64,000 bases of DNA from Acanthopleura granulata (GCA_016165875.1 JABBOT010000004.1:30967866-31031865); one strand, 5' to 3'. Positions 41,686 through 55,377 are shown, numbered from the stretch's first letter. The notes: generated by a model from the letters alone, not told the origin. Made by a program: numbers and translations.

Positions 41686-44600
41686 CAATGCAAGTAGTAC
41701 ATGTATTCATGTAAAGCCTCTTTATTTCAACTGAAAATAATTTTTTAGTTCTGTTACATGTTATGTGAATATACTATTTTAGAAGTTACATTATCATCTT
41801 TAGTTCAAAAAAAGTAAGTCAAAACCCTGATTTGTTCATCTTGTCTACCGTAAGACCCTAGTGTTAAGCAACACAGCCTACCATGAGGCTTCGATTGCCA
41901 CCTATTAAACCCTAATCCAATTTACAATGGATAAATATGGTGTGATGATTTTACCTATCGGCTAATATTTATTGCAGAGATTATTTCTGATATACTCATA
42001 TCAGCATTTGCATAATGAGCTATTAGCCTTCGTGTAATATATACACTGTAATATTTTGTATATTTATTGATGGTTCTGTACTTTATTCCATATTGAAAAA
42101 TGGCTGTTTTTGTAGAAAAATGCGCCCATATTGAAAAATTGAAAGCATGAAAACTTTATAGTAACTGAAGAATTAGACGACTTGTAGATCATCTTCAGAT
42201 GAATGATTTCTTGTTAGGAAATTTGAAGGAAATCTCATTATCAACAAAAAGCTACAATAAAGAAATACCTATTTTGCAGTGTTCCTTTTTTATCAATTGT
42301 GAAACATGAACGTGTATAGCAATTTTGAGAAATAGAATCATGAATAATAAACTCAATATGTGGAGTTTACCTGGTAGAGCAGATTTCCATGCTCATGGTG
42401 CGTTAACCCAGTTCTTGTCCTGAGATAGGTCTCATAAATAGGTAGGTTAATATCTGTGTATTTTTAACCTTTATCATCCTGATCATCAAAATCCCTGTAA
42501 GACCTTTGGCTCTCTGTGTGTCTCTTTATTACCTGGATGCTGATCTACACTTACCACAATAAATGTCATCCAGAGGAATAGTGTGGATTGTATTAATGCA
42601 TTCTGTTTATTGTGAAAGGAATTTTTCAAGTGTAGTAGACAGTGTCATATATATGTATACAAAACATTCATTTTATTCAGTTTTTATACATATTCTGTGT
42701 CTGTTAACTCAACTCATCCTCATGTTGTCATCAGTTAGCAATAAAAATTACAAAAAAGTAATTCTCAAACTTTTGTAAATGTTCGCCTATATTTAAGTTA
42801 ACTTTTGCCATAGAGAACAAGGGTATTACAAGCATTCTGAAATCTCTTATTTATATCTTGTCATTTGCTTCACATCTTTGTAGTTTCTTATTTGGACAAA
42901 AACATAACACACTGTGGCAAATTGATAATGCGATATAATGTTGATAATGACTAAGAATGCTTTGCATAGTGACTGTTCCAACCAAAACATTAGGCTTGTT
43001 TGTGTTTTGAATTCACTGAGTTTTAAGCTTTGAACCCTTTCATATTGTGCATTGAAATCTGGTTCTCTGTGTAATTATTTTGAATAGGTGGAAAGGACAT
43101 GTTAATAGCCATTAAACTGTTATTTTTTATTGTTCATGTAAGCCAATGTTTCAGATGTTGGATCATGAAGGCTTTAAGTAAAATTTACTATGCTGACTGT
43201 GATGGGAATGGTATATTTTTTACTCTTTTACCATGTTGGTGATATGCCATTATGGTAGCAGTATTACAAGTTCAAGTTTAATAATGTGAAAGGAAAGAGA
43301 GTATCTTATGTTGTGTCAAGTGATGATTTTAAACTGCCTGATACTCAATAACAATGATGAGAATATTGATAAAATTGTCCTGTTTTATGTTTCTGCTATA
43401 TGTACACTGTATATCCACTTTTAACATAACACCTGATCACTTTGTTAGCTCATCCTAATCTGCCCAGTGTATATTTATTTGTCTTTTCAATATATTTATT
43501 TCTTTGATTGTTCTTTACCAGCATTCATTCTTGGGAATATTTCTCTGATATAATGAGAGGCTTTTATAGGTGGAACCAGCCAAAATAGCCAACACATTGA
43601 TGAAATACTTATATTTGGCAAATTACTAACAAACTTTCCCTAAATCATCAGAGAATCAGAGAAGACATAGCCACCATGCAAGTGTATCATATAGGTGAAA
43701 GCTTAGGTTGTTAACGAATGGCTGCAGTACTACAAAGTCCTTGTCCTTGGTCATGATAAAACCAAAGCTTTTGTTATTTGCTCAGAAGATATAATGTTAA
43801 ACTGTAATGACACAAATTTTATATATGTACATGTTGTACTCTAGTGCTGTTATAAATGTACGTTGGACAAAGGAGCTGTTTGATTGGAATGTGCTTGTTG
43901 TGGACGAGGCAGTATGGCTCTTCACATAACGGATATATGCAGAGACCTTTGTGTAAAGATTCCAGTCTTTGTATTCAAAATTTTTTAGAATTAATTGTCT
44001 TCACCCGTCTTATCTTGATCAAGTGTTCAGTTTTACATGTATTCAGTTATGTGGAGATTTTTGTGTCTAAAATGACCATGTATGTGTGAATCTTTTGTTA
44101 TTGTGAGAAATGTTCAGTAAATACTCACTTTTGTGCTGCCAGCAGGAAGCTTAAGTTAAAAGAATTCTAAGAACAAATAGTTCACGATTTCATTAGGCTA
44201 CTTAGGAACTCCACGCTAATGTTAAAGAGGTATAGAATGGCCATCTGGTTTTGTATCTTGTTTTTGCCATCTTGCTGTGTCTTTTTTGCTTACTTTGGTC
44301 CATTTAATACTTTGTTGGAAACCAACATGAGCATGTTCTGGCTTGTAAAACACTTCAGTATACCAGTAAATGTGTTTTGGAGCTTTGATTTTGGATACCA
44401 TAATAATTACTCATTTAACATTCACAAACATGTAGGTCTACCGTATGAATATTGTTTTACCTGTGATCTTTGGGATTTATATCAATCCCATTTACCTTTT
44501 TCCTCAGGAGAAATTTAGCACTATGGTTGAAATTCAGTAACCAGGATTGTTGTTCCTGATTGCTGTGCAAAACAAAATTTATTTGCAAGAATAATTTTAA

Positions 44601-44990
44601 AAAATGATACCGCCTCCCCCCAAAATAAAACATATATTGCCTTGCCAGATATGTCTTGAGGCCTTGTTTGTAATAATCACAAGTTGAATCTACCACAATG
44701 GAAGTATCAACACCAGTGTATACCCTGTATATATATGACAAAAAGCTAACCATTTGTTCCTGGTCAAGTAGCTGGATCATCACCTCGTTCAACATTAATA
44801 CGAATTTAAATCTCATTATCTCTAATAATCTGTCAATGGCATCCGACATGTCATCAAATATTCATATGACTGTAGGCCAAAACATTGCCTTGGTGTCAAT
44901 TCTTTGGAATATAGGCATATAATTTATCAAATACTTGAAATATACATAGGTCTATGTAGTCGCGATGAAACCGATCATCGTGCGACCACA

Positions 44991-45228
44991 TGGTCCTCCG
45001 TGGCCTAATGGTTAGGCAGCCCATTAAATGACCGAGAAGCCTCTCACAAATACGGTCTCTTTGATTTAAAGTCCAGGCTTTATTTCTGCCAGCAACCTGC
45101 ATGCGTGTGGTTGTGGCTTACCCTCGGTCTCTGTCCGGTTTTCTCCACCACAGTGCTTGCCGCCGTGGTATAAGTGATATATTCTTGAGTGCCGATCAAA
45201 GCACCGATGAAAGAAATAAATAAATCAA
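44991..45228 (+). mobile_element. tRNA-derived SINE (copy h)
   Basis: Begins TGGTCCTCCGTGGCCTAATG, has TGCCAGCAACCTGCATGCGT in the core, tail GTATAAGTGATATATTCTTG, and ends AAATAAATAAATC. A small internal deletion has removed part of the segment before the core. Confidence 0.84.
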
Positions 45229-45683
45229 ATGAGAACATACCGCACCAGTACAAATACATGTCGATCAATTATTTCAGTTCCATCTAGTACCCATACATGT
45301 GTAACGCCTCCAACCGTCAGGCTAAAAATACGAAAAAATGCTTAAACCTTTCCTGGCTTGGCGGTGCAAACAATGAAAGATTTAAGCACTTAAGTATTTG
45401 TTTCATTAGTACAGAACAAATGCTTTTCTAGAAGCTTCTATAATCTTTGTTTAAATTGTCAAAACTTTATATAGGGCTATTATACGCTTGTAATATTTAC
45501 CAGAAAGGCGAATAAAACTTTCTATGGTAGTGCACTGTGTATAACCACTACTCAGATCGTGGTGTCGGTGTCAGCTGTCCGAGTTTCCGAGTTTGTTCAA
45601 GGTGAAAGAAGACGTTAGGGGGCCTACTTCACATGGGGCTTCGTCATCAACTCCTCTACATTCTTCCCAGCATATATCTAAAT

Positions 45684-45771
45684 ACTTGAACTCGCAGCAA
45701 TCGAACTTGTGGGAGGCTTCTGGGTCATTCCGCTGTGTTAGCCCACTAACCAACTGAGCCACGGAGGGCCC
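45684..45771 (-). mobile_element. SINE head fragment (copy i)
   Basis: Only the tRNA-like head is present: GAACTCGCAGCAATCGAACT to CCAACTGAGCCACGGAGGGC on the plus strand. The core and tail are absent. Confidence 0.75.
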
Positions 45772-46183
45772 CCGACTGAATGTAATGTAAGCTGCAGGTT
45801 ATAGGTGTGAAATTATACATGGTGATTTTGAAACGTCGAGACGTCAGAGTGGTCCGGGTTCATTCATGAAAGCTGATACATTTTTAAAACATGAAAGGTG
45901 GGAACCACCACGACGTCACGGCGTTCTGAAGGAATGAGTATGGACCCGTGCACATTTTCCTTACAGGTAGAATACTGAATGAATTATTTTCGGAAAGAAA
46001 ACTTCCATAATTCAGGAGACGCCTGGTGTTGACAACTTTTGCCAAAATTAAAAAAGAAAAAAGCAATTGAAACTATAGTCCCGCTGTGGGAAACTAACTT
46101 TCATTACCGTTATACTGTACCCACACCTTTGTGAAAATAACGGTACTGACAAAGGCTACTAACGCAACATTGTATCGATTACT

Positions 46184-46191
46184 TGACGTCA
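46184..46191. promoter_or_regulatory. perfect CRE palindrome upstream of KLHL10
   Basis: TGACGTCA lies 149-156 bp upstream of the KLHL10 ATG, within TTGACGTCACACA. This is the full cAMP-response element bound by CREB/CREM/ATF factors. In mammals many haploid germ-cell genes are CREM targets; use of this site here is inference. Confidence 0.5.
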
Positions 46192-46339
46192 CACAAGGCG
46201 AGCAGCGTCATCTGTGTAAGCCTTCTGAAGCGTTTTCGAGAACAAATTATTCACGACGTCTTCCTGTTTGGGTCGTAACTGCCAGTGCATTTAAACGAAC
46301 ACGTTACTGTAAGCACATATAAAGCATATTGGAGCGAAA

Positions 46340-49300
46340 ATGGACACCTATCTCGATGACCACAGCAAACAATTGGATGATTTGCGCAGGAAGGGATTGT
46401 TGTGTGATGTGGAGCTCTGCTGTGAGATAAAAGAGGAAGGTTTGACGTTTCCAATTCATCGGGCTGTTATGGCGGGTTGCAGCCCCTATTTCCGTGCCCT
46501 TTTCACATACACTAAGTCTCACGAAAAAAAGACCGTCATCAAGATACCAGGAATTTCGGACCGCATATTGAAAGAAATAGTGGAATTTGCATATACCGGT
46601 AAAGTTCAAGTTGACGAACAAAACGTCGAATCGTTGTTGTCGGCAGCAGATATGCTTCATGTCATGGGTGTGCTGAGAGCTTGCAGTGAGTTTCTTATGT
46701 CTAATTTATCGGTAGAAAATTGCATTGGAATTTACAAGTTCGCAACCTTCTACAATTCTACTAAGTTGGCATCACATACAAGACACTATATCCTGAAAAA
46801 TTTCGTGGACGTAGCTCAGTCAAGTACAGAATTTTTGCATTTGCAAGCAAGCGAATTGAAAGGACTATGCTCAGATGACGAAGTAAATGTCAAGCAGGAA
46901 GAAGACGTCGCAAAGGCCATATTTCGATGGGTCGCTTTAGATGACGGGCTTCGACGTCAGTACTTGTGCGGCCTACTTCCATGCATTCGCTTTGGTTACA
47001 TTCCCATGGAGTTCTTCCATGAACATATAAGTAAGCATCCATTTGTAGTTGGCAGGGAAGATTGCCAAAGTATTTTGAGAGGGGCTTGGGAAATCATTCA
47101 AGTTATACAAACTGATGGCATCTCTTTCATCGAAGTTGGAAATGCGTACGTCAGGCCTCGTGTGCCCAATGATATACTGTTTGTTGTTGGTGGATGGTCT
47201 TCCCATGGCACCACGACATCCGTGGAGACTTATGACACTCGGGCAGATAGGTGGTACCGTGTGGGAGAAAGTCTACCAACGCCGAGGGCTTACCACGGCG
47301 TTGTGACCATTGACACGAGGATATATGTTATTGGTGGATACGATGGCATCAAATACCACAACGGAATGCAGTATTTTGATTGTGTTCAACAACAATGGTG
47401 CGAGTCCGCACCGATGTACATACCAAGATGCTATGTGACTGTCGCGACGTTAGATGGGTACATCTACGCCTGCGGTGGATACGACGGGAGACATCGGCAG
47501 AACTCGGCAGAAAGATACGACCCGTCGTCAAATCAATGGCTAATGATTGCCCCAATGGCAACCAAAAGAAGCGATGCTAGTGGTAGCTCTTTGGACGGTA
47601 AGTGACGATACCATAGTAAGATATGTAACTTTTATACTGCAGTGGTGATAGACTGCTATAGTAGGCGTTTCCACACACACGGTCATTACTATGCATGTTA
47701 TTACTGCATGCATAACAATGTATTTGGTCTCAAGTTATGTTCTTTGATTATACCAACATGCAATTATATCAAAGGAATGTAGAATATACCCACTGTTTAT
47801 GCAGGGTAGGTTAAGGATATAAATGGGCATTCCAGTAAGTGATGTTCCAATTTTACTTAATGTAATTGTTCCAGGGCATGAAATACATCAAAGAGGTTAC
47901 CCATGTCCAGTAGCAATGCATGCACAACCCTTGCATACTCTTACAATAGCATTAGCTCTCCTTAACATTTTCGGGTATGACGCTACAAAAATTAAGAGGT
48001 ACCTTTAGTTAACTTTTTTTGTAACCCTGACTTCCGCTTACTTTGTTTTGTTAGTTTATTGGCCTTCGTATAGCTGTAGTATACAAAGGGAATTGTATTT
48101 TATCATTTTTATGCACATAAGCGGACAAAATTCCTGTCCTCCACCAAACTTTGCTGAGTAAGTAGTGAAAGACGCAAGCTTGGCCAGAATATAGTTCTAC
48201 AAGGGTAAGGTGGGCTTTTTCACCCATCTCCCCTCCTAGGTGTTTAACAATAGATTAAATATACCGATTTTAAGTATTGGTTTTACGTAAATAATATTTT
48301 CTTTTGGCACAGGTTTGCTGTTCGTGATAGGTGGCTTTGATGGCCACAACTGTTTGGAAACAGCAGAAACGTATAACCCCAAGACTGATCAGTGGACGAC
48401 AATAGAGGCAATGTCTAAGCGGCGTAGTGGTCTCGGCGTCCTCACGTACAAGGGACAGGTGTATGCTGCCGGTGGTTATGACGGCACAGATCGTTTGGAA
48501 TCAGGTACATTTTGACACATAAAGCAGCCAACCTCTTTGTGCACAGTGACTGGTGTCCATTGACGCTGTCATAGAGACTACCATAACTTTCACTGCAATG
48601 ACGTGTTTAATACCTTTACGATGAGATAGCTCTAACAACGAATGAACAAACTAACAAAGAATACACGGCATCGCGTATTGATTTTCACTGATACAATGGC
48701 AGTATATGGCTGACAGACACACCGGAGTGCCTGGAATAAATCAAAGTTTTATCATCGATTAATTGGAAACCTCGACATAACATATGTGTTGGGTTCCATA
48801 ACTCATGATATCTGGGGCCGATTCCACCATGCCATTTCCCAAATTTAAAACATCGTCAGAGTGCTTAGTTTTGGGATTGGAAGTTGAAATTTTGGCACAT
48901 TTATCTGATGATAATATTAGCGATATGGTTAAAATGTTCATTTGTGAAGCCTCAAAATAAGCTCTAAAATCGTTTTTGACATTTTGATTTCAGTCAGAAA
49001 TGGCTTTTTGGAATCGGTCCTTGTAACTCTGGGCATCCGTAATTCTCAAACTGCTGGGTGACTTTCTATGAACTCTGAGCACAATACTGCGTGCAGCAGA
49101 CGCTGTAGGTATTACAGGCCTATTCTGGGAATGACGTATGGGAGTTGAATGGATGTTTCAGTGGAGAAGTACAACAGGTCCACAAACTCCTGGACCATTG
49201 AGACGGACATGTCTGTAGGTAGAAGCAACTTCGCCTTCGAGGTCATCGACGACATGATGTTTATCATTGGAGGATATGACGGTAAGACTTTCTGACTGGT

Positions 49301-49678
49301 ATATAATATCGTGTGAAAGGTAGGTAGCAACTGGGACAATGCTCCAGTCTAACACAAGACTAGACCTACTTATGCATGTCAGAATAATATTAAACAAGAT
49401 TGAGATACTTGAGATATCGACTAAGTTCATGATTTTGTAGATAGTGTACTTTGAGGAACTATCTGGGATTAGACTCATCAGTAGCACACGGTTTTATACC
49501 TTTCATATACCTCTACAAAATTTTTGTGATAGTTAATATTTCTTCTGCTTCGTGCAAGAACTATGGGCGAGGAACCGATTCCACAAAGCCAGTTTTAGCA
49601 TTTTAGCACTGTGTATTATTTGTAACAGCCTGATATTTTGAAGTGTAGTTAACCCTTAGTCTCTCTCTCCCTCTCTCC

Positions 49679-49715
<37 letters not shown>

Positions 49716-51839
49716 CTTAGAACGGAAACTGGATAAGTTCTCTCCCTTTTTAAAGTGCGAAACTATAAAACGCAAGCCTGTGCACATAACACTAAATGCG
49801 CCTTCCTATTAAAACGCCATGTTGATACTGATCTGACGGTTAGTGTGACAACGGGTCAAACGTTCACGGTTTCAGAAGAGATATCAATTAATAAGGAGTA
49901 ATGCAGCATTAATGCTATGTGTACGGCAATTTTAGCAAGTGCATCGCATTCAACGGTAAGGTTGGAGAGGTCACTACTGTGATCATCCAGGAAGTGTTCC
50001 TTATAAGTGCAGTTGTTTAAAGCTGGTCATGAGTAACAAACACAAGATGTTTACAAGTGTGTCCGAAAATGAAGTGCTAGGAATATGGGCGTGTATCTAA
50101 AGGTTACGGACACCAATAGGAGTCCGCATCTAGAAGATAACATTTAGTTTGTCCTCCGGTGATTTTATTACAATGTGTTCATTGCTCCTAGATAGTATAG
50201 AGAGACCAATGCCTCAAATCAGTTCCACCGTCTCAGAAATCCAGCTAGTTTTAGAGCCTGCATGGGATCGCGCTCTCCGAGAATCACAGCACGATATACA
50301 CAGGATGCTTAACTGCACTGATCACATATTTTTCATGCAAGGCCTGTTTTAGCAGATATAAAGCGCAATGTGTGGTGCATACATTGACTTCGATGTCAAA
50401 ACATTTTGCGGCATCATGGTTGATGTAAGAGAACGTTAGTTCAGCATTCGGCTTTACTCTAAGGTCATGCCAGTATATTCATTTTATTCATTTCGTATGA
50501 ACCATTGGAGTTTCTAGAATAGCAAAAAAGCTAAGAAAGTTCTAAAATGTGATCATTAGACAACGTGAAGATGGAAACGTATTCCTCCTGATTAGATCTT
50601 AACTGCTAAAAGAAAACTAAACCAAATGTGTACAATACGCGCATGCATTAATTTTCCCACATAAAGCCTTTAAAGCATACCCATGTTTTTGTGATGTTGC
50701 ATAACCGAGATATCACAGTTCAAAGTAAGCAAAATTGCACACATTGAGAAAATCGAAAGCGCCACAATGTTATCGATTTCAACCAGTCAGACCCAGTTAT
50801 GTCTATAACCCGAAAACACAGCTGTTTGTGGTGACGTTATGCGAATCCCGATTTGCCTTTTAATATGAGTATGTTTCCCTTTTTCTTACATTGCGAATCA
50901 TATGACCTTTGAGGAACCCCCGATTAAAAGTTGATTGCTGTGACTGTTTACACCTGTCCGCGAGCCTATCCCTCCTTTGAAATACTATTTCTTTTTGGCT
51001 TTTCTTATGAAATGGATATGTCTTGTTAAACCCAGTTCTACTGAAGCCATGATGCTGTAGGTGGCGTCTAATTAGCTACCATGTAAATCAGCATTTATAT
51101 GAACAATCCATCAGTAAAACTGAGGTTAATTAACAAGAGGTCGAATTTGAAAGGTTATGTATGCGTCACCATTTAACAACTATTACACTGTTGTCGCAGC
51201 TCTTGTTTTATTCCGCATGCGCTGTATTGTTATTATTACTTTTTTTTACATTGTTAATGTAATGTCGGTGATACTGACGAAAGAAAACATTAATCAGGCC
51301 GGAGACATAAAATCCCGGCTATCAACACACGGAAAATAAACTTTCAAGGAAAATGTTTTCTTTATGTTTGTCGGCATATTAGAAGTTTTATATCCTGCCA
51401 AGTTCGAGATGGAAGTCAGGCTTTGTTAGATGTAAAGGAAACTTTGTTCAGTTTATCAATGAGTGTCAAGCCATAGGCCTAATAGGGCTCCGGAATTCTG
51501 ACTACACCATGCAGTACATGCATTTTCATTAACAATAAATTGTTATATCTTAAAGAATCCTATTTGTAATGTACACATTAAACTGGGTTATTGTTTGATT
51601 CTATGGTACAATCTTCTAAAAATCAGTATTACTGTCTTTGGATGACCGTTTTGTTCATTCCAGGTAATTCGATCACTTCACTGGTTGAGTGTTACGACCT
51701 CAAAACCCAGACTTGGTATGACGCCAGCTGCCTGAATGTAAGTCGCAGCGCAACAAGGGCGAGTGTCGTCTCTAATCTTCCGAATAAGAGGACTTACAGC
51801 TTTTATGGCCAAACAGAGACTAGAGTGAGGCGAAAATAG
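46340..51839 (+). CDS. KLHL10: Kelch-like protein 10 (BTB-BACK-Kelch), complete, 4 exons
   Basis: Substrate adaptor of CUL3 ubiquitin ligases; in mammals KLHL10 is spermatid-specific and needed for male fertility. Exons 46340-47597, 48313-48504, 49162-49281 and 51664-51839 are joined by GT-AG introns and total 1746 nt, 581 aa (human 608). Residues ~20-120 form the BTB domain (LLCDVELCC, IPGISDRILKEIVEFAYTG). Residues ~123-235 form BACK (ENCIGIYKFA, NVKQEEDVAKAI). Six Kelch blades follow from ~276 (DILFVVGGW, YVIGGYDG, YACGGYDG, FVIGGFDG, YAAGGYDG, MFIIGGYDG). RPRVPNDILFVVGGWSSHG and ETYDTRADRW resemble the corresponding stretch of KLHL10 more than other KLHL members I know. Start context GAAAATGG is good. 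Orthology against lineage-specific KLHL duplicates is not tested. Confidence 0.93.
48814..49022. mobile_element. MITE-like inverted-repeat element in KLHL10 intron 2
   Basis: Left end GGGGCCGATTCCACCATGCC and right end (reverse complement) AAGGACCGATTCCAAAAAGC form imperfect terminal inverted repeats around ~160 bp of non-coding DNA. The same terminus style recurs at 49571-49600 and 52549-52681. Confidence 0.65.
49282..51663. other. KLHL10 intron 3, no gene seen
   Basis: A 2.4-kb intron. It contains a MITE terminus-like fragment (ACCGATTCCACAAAGCC at 49574-49590) and a compound (CT)n-(TA)n microsatellite at about 49661-49716. No conserved coding block. Confidence 0.7.
49661..49716. repeat. 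compound CT/TA microsatellite
   Basis: A run of CTCTCTC units interrupted by CCCT and followed by (TA)n, inside KLHL10 intron 3. Confidence 0.9.
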
Positions 51840-51924
51840 CTAAAACAAAACTCCAAAGGCTGAAGTAGCTGATGAAATCGTCTTCAGATCTTTAAATCAT
51901 GAACGAGAAGACTCCAGGGCATGT

Positions 51925-51930
51925 AATAAA
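51925..51930 (+). terminator. KLHL10 polyadenylation signal candidate
   Basis: AATAAA lies 86 nt after the KLHL10 stop codon, within CATGTAATAAATACC, and a T-rich stretch follows. It is the first canonical signal downstream. Confidence 0.55.
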
Positions 51931-52548
51931 TACCTTTACTTGACTTGAGTCTGTAATTTATTCTTTTGCACATCAAAACTGTTACACACCATACTTTTCT
52001 AGGCCGTACAATGCTGAACAGAAAGTTCCCGATATGCATAGCTTTAAATCCTGCGATTCTGCACATGCAGTGTGTGCACATTGCACAGACAAACTTTCAA
52101 GGCTTGGTGCCAAGCTGTGCCTTTTCTTATCTTTTCAGCTGGTTACGAGTAGCTTGGCATCGCTAAATAACAGCTTGGCGCATGTTGGTTGATAACAAAT
52201 CTGTTCTTGCTTTTTGCAGTAAAATTACTGTCTTGTAGCATATCTAGGTAGAATACTGAGCAGTTCCACGTCGGATAATACGAACATGTTTGGTAAACTG
52301 ATTTGTTATAACAATGGAATACAGGCAGAAGTCCGAAGTAGTACATGTGACGTCATTTTAATGACGCTTAAGCTTCTACTGCAGCGTCAACAACGTGACG
52401 TCATAGTCAGTTGACCATCTACGTCGTAACTGAACCATTGTATGCAACATGTTTAACGTTGCGTAACAAAAGACTTATGACATAGAGGGCCTAATTCACT
52501 GAAGCGACACCTGCTGGGAGAAGAAATTCCGCCGGCACCCTATTATCC

Positions 52549-52681
52549 TGGGTCCACTTCCACGAAGCCCTCTTAACGTTACGAGGACGTAACTACATGG
52601 CAACCAGCACTGTAGGCATTACGACATCAGGCTGGTTAAGTGCTCTTATCGTTAACAAGGCTTCGTGCAAGCGGGCCCGGG
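52549..52681. mobile_element. MITE, about 133 bp
   Basis: Left terminus TGGGTCCACTTCCACGAAGC and right terminus (reverse complement) CGGGCCCGCTTGCACGAAGC are inverted repeats that extend into CTCTTAACG / CTTGTTAACG. Non-coding interior. Related in style to the element at 48814-49022. Confidence 0.72.
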
Positions 52682-55377
52682 TCTACATGACGGGTCTTTC
52701 CTTTCCATACACCGTAAGGAACCCCGTATGTATCAGAGCCTATGCCGAAAGGATCTATTATTGACAGCTTATGGATTTGTTTTAAACTTATTTGTAAAGC
52801 ATTCCATATTGTGACCAAACATTACCATTTAGTTACCAACGTATTGCAAACTGAGAAACTTATTGTGTCACGCCACATTGATTTCCGCCCATACACGGTA
52901 TATTGCAACACGATATCCTGGCGTGCCATTCGCCCTGTACTGTGTCTCACAGTATCGGCTATAACTGTTACACAATGTTGGACTGCTAGGTATGGCCATA
53001 GATCATACAAAACTGTTTGTAGTACAATATACCTCTGGCGGCACGAAGCGTTCCACACATGCAGTAGAGTGGTTATTGTAGTTACCGGATCGGTTCTTTT
53101 ACACGTTACAGCTGTCTTATTGCAAGTGTTATTTTTCAACAGACTTTGTGATCAACACTTTCTCAAAGGGACTTAACGTTACGTCAAGGCGGCGTATACC
53201 GTCGGTATACGACGTCATGGTGATTAATCTGGCGTAACTTTACAACCCTTTGAGGAAACAACCCCGAGTAACTGTTTTATTGCTCAACAGTCGTTTTGCA
53301 ATCTCATGTTAGAGTTTGAAAGCTTCATTACCGGGTAGTATATGTACGAATGTAGCAAAGTGAAATTAAAGTCGTTGCAAGTCATTCAGCCCTAACACAT
53401 GGATTTATGGCAAAATACAAAATGTGTGTCTTATATACTGATTCTGAGCCGCCAACCGGTTAAGCGTTTCTTACACTGGCTCTCTAAACATGCAGGCATG
53501 CATTATTTATATATTTATATATTTATGTGTACTATCATGTACAATAAAGCTGATTTCGGAGTCTTTAAATGGTTTCTTTTCGTCATTTTTGTGTGAATGT
53601 TGTCAAACAACAGATTAAAGTGGTGAGCGATATGGATCTAATTAAACTTGTAATACATCTGCTTTATATATTGTATGATGTATATACATGTTGGGCAGAG
53701 AGTTAACCCTGGTTTTAAGCGAACTGTGGATGGTTATGCTTGCATTTTAAAACTGAGCAAATCCCAAATAACACCGCGGATAGAAAGGAAATAAGAATGC
53801 AACCCTGTATATCTATATACCTATATATATATAGGCTGAGATCATGCCATTCAGCGCTGACTTACAGATAAGTTTCGTACGCGATACGTTACATTAAGGG
53901 AATAAAAACACTCGGAGATTTCTTGTTATGTTCCGAGGTGCAAAAAGCCACAGCATGGATTAAGGAGAATGGAGCACTACAACGACAGGTAATGTCAGAG
54001 GTTGCTTATTTGTGAAAAAGAATGTATTAAAACAAACATGCTAATCAGATCACTTTTGTGATTTTATACAAGTATCTGATGTTGGTGTTCAGTGGACCCT
54101 CTACATAGCCTCCCAGTTAATTCAGAGAGAGAATATACAAATCTTATATTTTCATGGTACTTCATGTTTATATATTCGCTGTGAAAATTACACCCCAGAC
54201 AATTTAAAAGCCTAGAGAGCAATAAGTTAGGTAATCTTTCAGAGTAGTATATACTTGCGATCAAGTACCAAATCAGTTTGTTTGAAACCATTTCCCGCTC
54301 ACTTGGTTGAAATTCCATACATGTTACGTAAATTTTAAAGGTGGCTTAACTCTTAATGGTACCAATACAAGTTAATTGCAATAACGTTGGTTACGCCTCT
54401 TTTCAAAATGACTTCTCTTTCGCAGTTGCATGTCGCTGATTTCAAAATAGCCGTCGCTATACTCGACCTCATATCAGTCAGGTCAATTTTTTTGGAATGA
54501 TGTATCGATATAGTGATTATCAAGATACTTCGTGAAAATGGCCGACTGACAAACATCACTCCGTCTTAGAAATTTAACAGTGTAACAGTTATCACATATA
54601 CAAAAAAAAACATTTAATACTTATACCTGTATTAATTTATGTCGTGGCTCGAGTTTATGGCTCTCATATATACCAAATATTGGTCCTGTACCTTATCTTC
54701 GGTATAACTCATCAACAGTAAGCATTTACAGTGATCTAAGAGATCTAACACTAATGGAAACAGATTTGGATGACCGTATTCAGATCGGGTGTATTTCTTG
54801 GACACTTTCCTACACATGTGTATGTGTAGGCGATCACACACGATTTCTTTCCGATTGCAAAATATGAAAAGCACTTTTTCCCTGGCTGATGACAGCATGA
54901 GAGTGGTAATGTTATTCATATTTACTGGTCTCATATTTTGACATACACGTGGACGTAATACCAGGTAAGAACAGGTAAATGCGGTTTAACACTGCATCTC
55001 CATGATAGAGATTATAACTACTCTTGTAGTTACTACATGTATACTGTTGAATTACTGTTGTAATATGTGCTGATTCTCTCGGAGGTATTAAGGGCCATAG
55101 TATTGTTAGGGGAAAACGTTGATGTGGAAACACGATATTATTCATTAAATGATTTAAACTCTCATCCACAAATAAAGAGGCGTCAATGTTCACAAGGGTT
55201 CTCTTTGTAAATCGAGCTAGGAACACTTTATCCGACAAGTTCAAATACAAAACACGGGCCCCAGTGCAGCAAAAAGGATGTTTCCTTCGTTTCCTACTTA
55301 GTCCCCATGAGAGGTGAACAGGAAATCCCACGAATAGCCACTACCGGGGATGTTTGCATAGATGAACCATTGGCTAA

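Larger units (their letters stand above)
40918..46100. other. CLN8 3' flank and intergenic region, no gene seen
   Basis: AT-rich. AATAAA occurs at 40949-40954, 30 bp after the CLN8 stop, and again at 42256-42261 followed by a T-rich run; either could end the transcript. Three SINE copies lie at 41450-41685, 44991-45228 and 45684-45771. The ORFs of 60-130 codons here show no family signature that I recognise. Confidence 0.65.

Noticed and set aside
44219..44518. 99-codon ORF rich in hydrophobic residues
   Set aside because: No family signature, no splice or promoter context, and AT-rich sequence easily yields Phe/Leu-rich ORFs.
46318..46323. TATAAA just before the KLHL10 ATG as its TATA box
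   Set aside because: It is only 17 bp before the start codon, so transcription would begin inside the coding sequence. Probably chance.
52742..53176. Long overlapping ORFs on both strands
   Set aside because: Two mirror ORFs over the same bases with no conserved motif suggest chance absence of stops.
53950..53991. Short ATG exon (MEHYND) as first exon of the ABCA gene
   Set aside because: An ATG followed by a GTAATG donor is present, but six codons give no family evidence and no link to the next exon.
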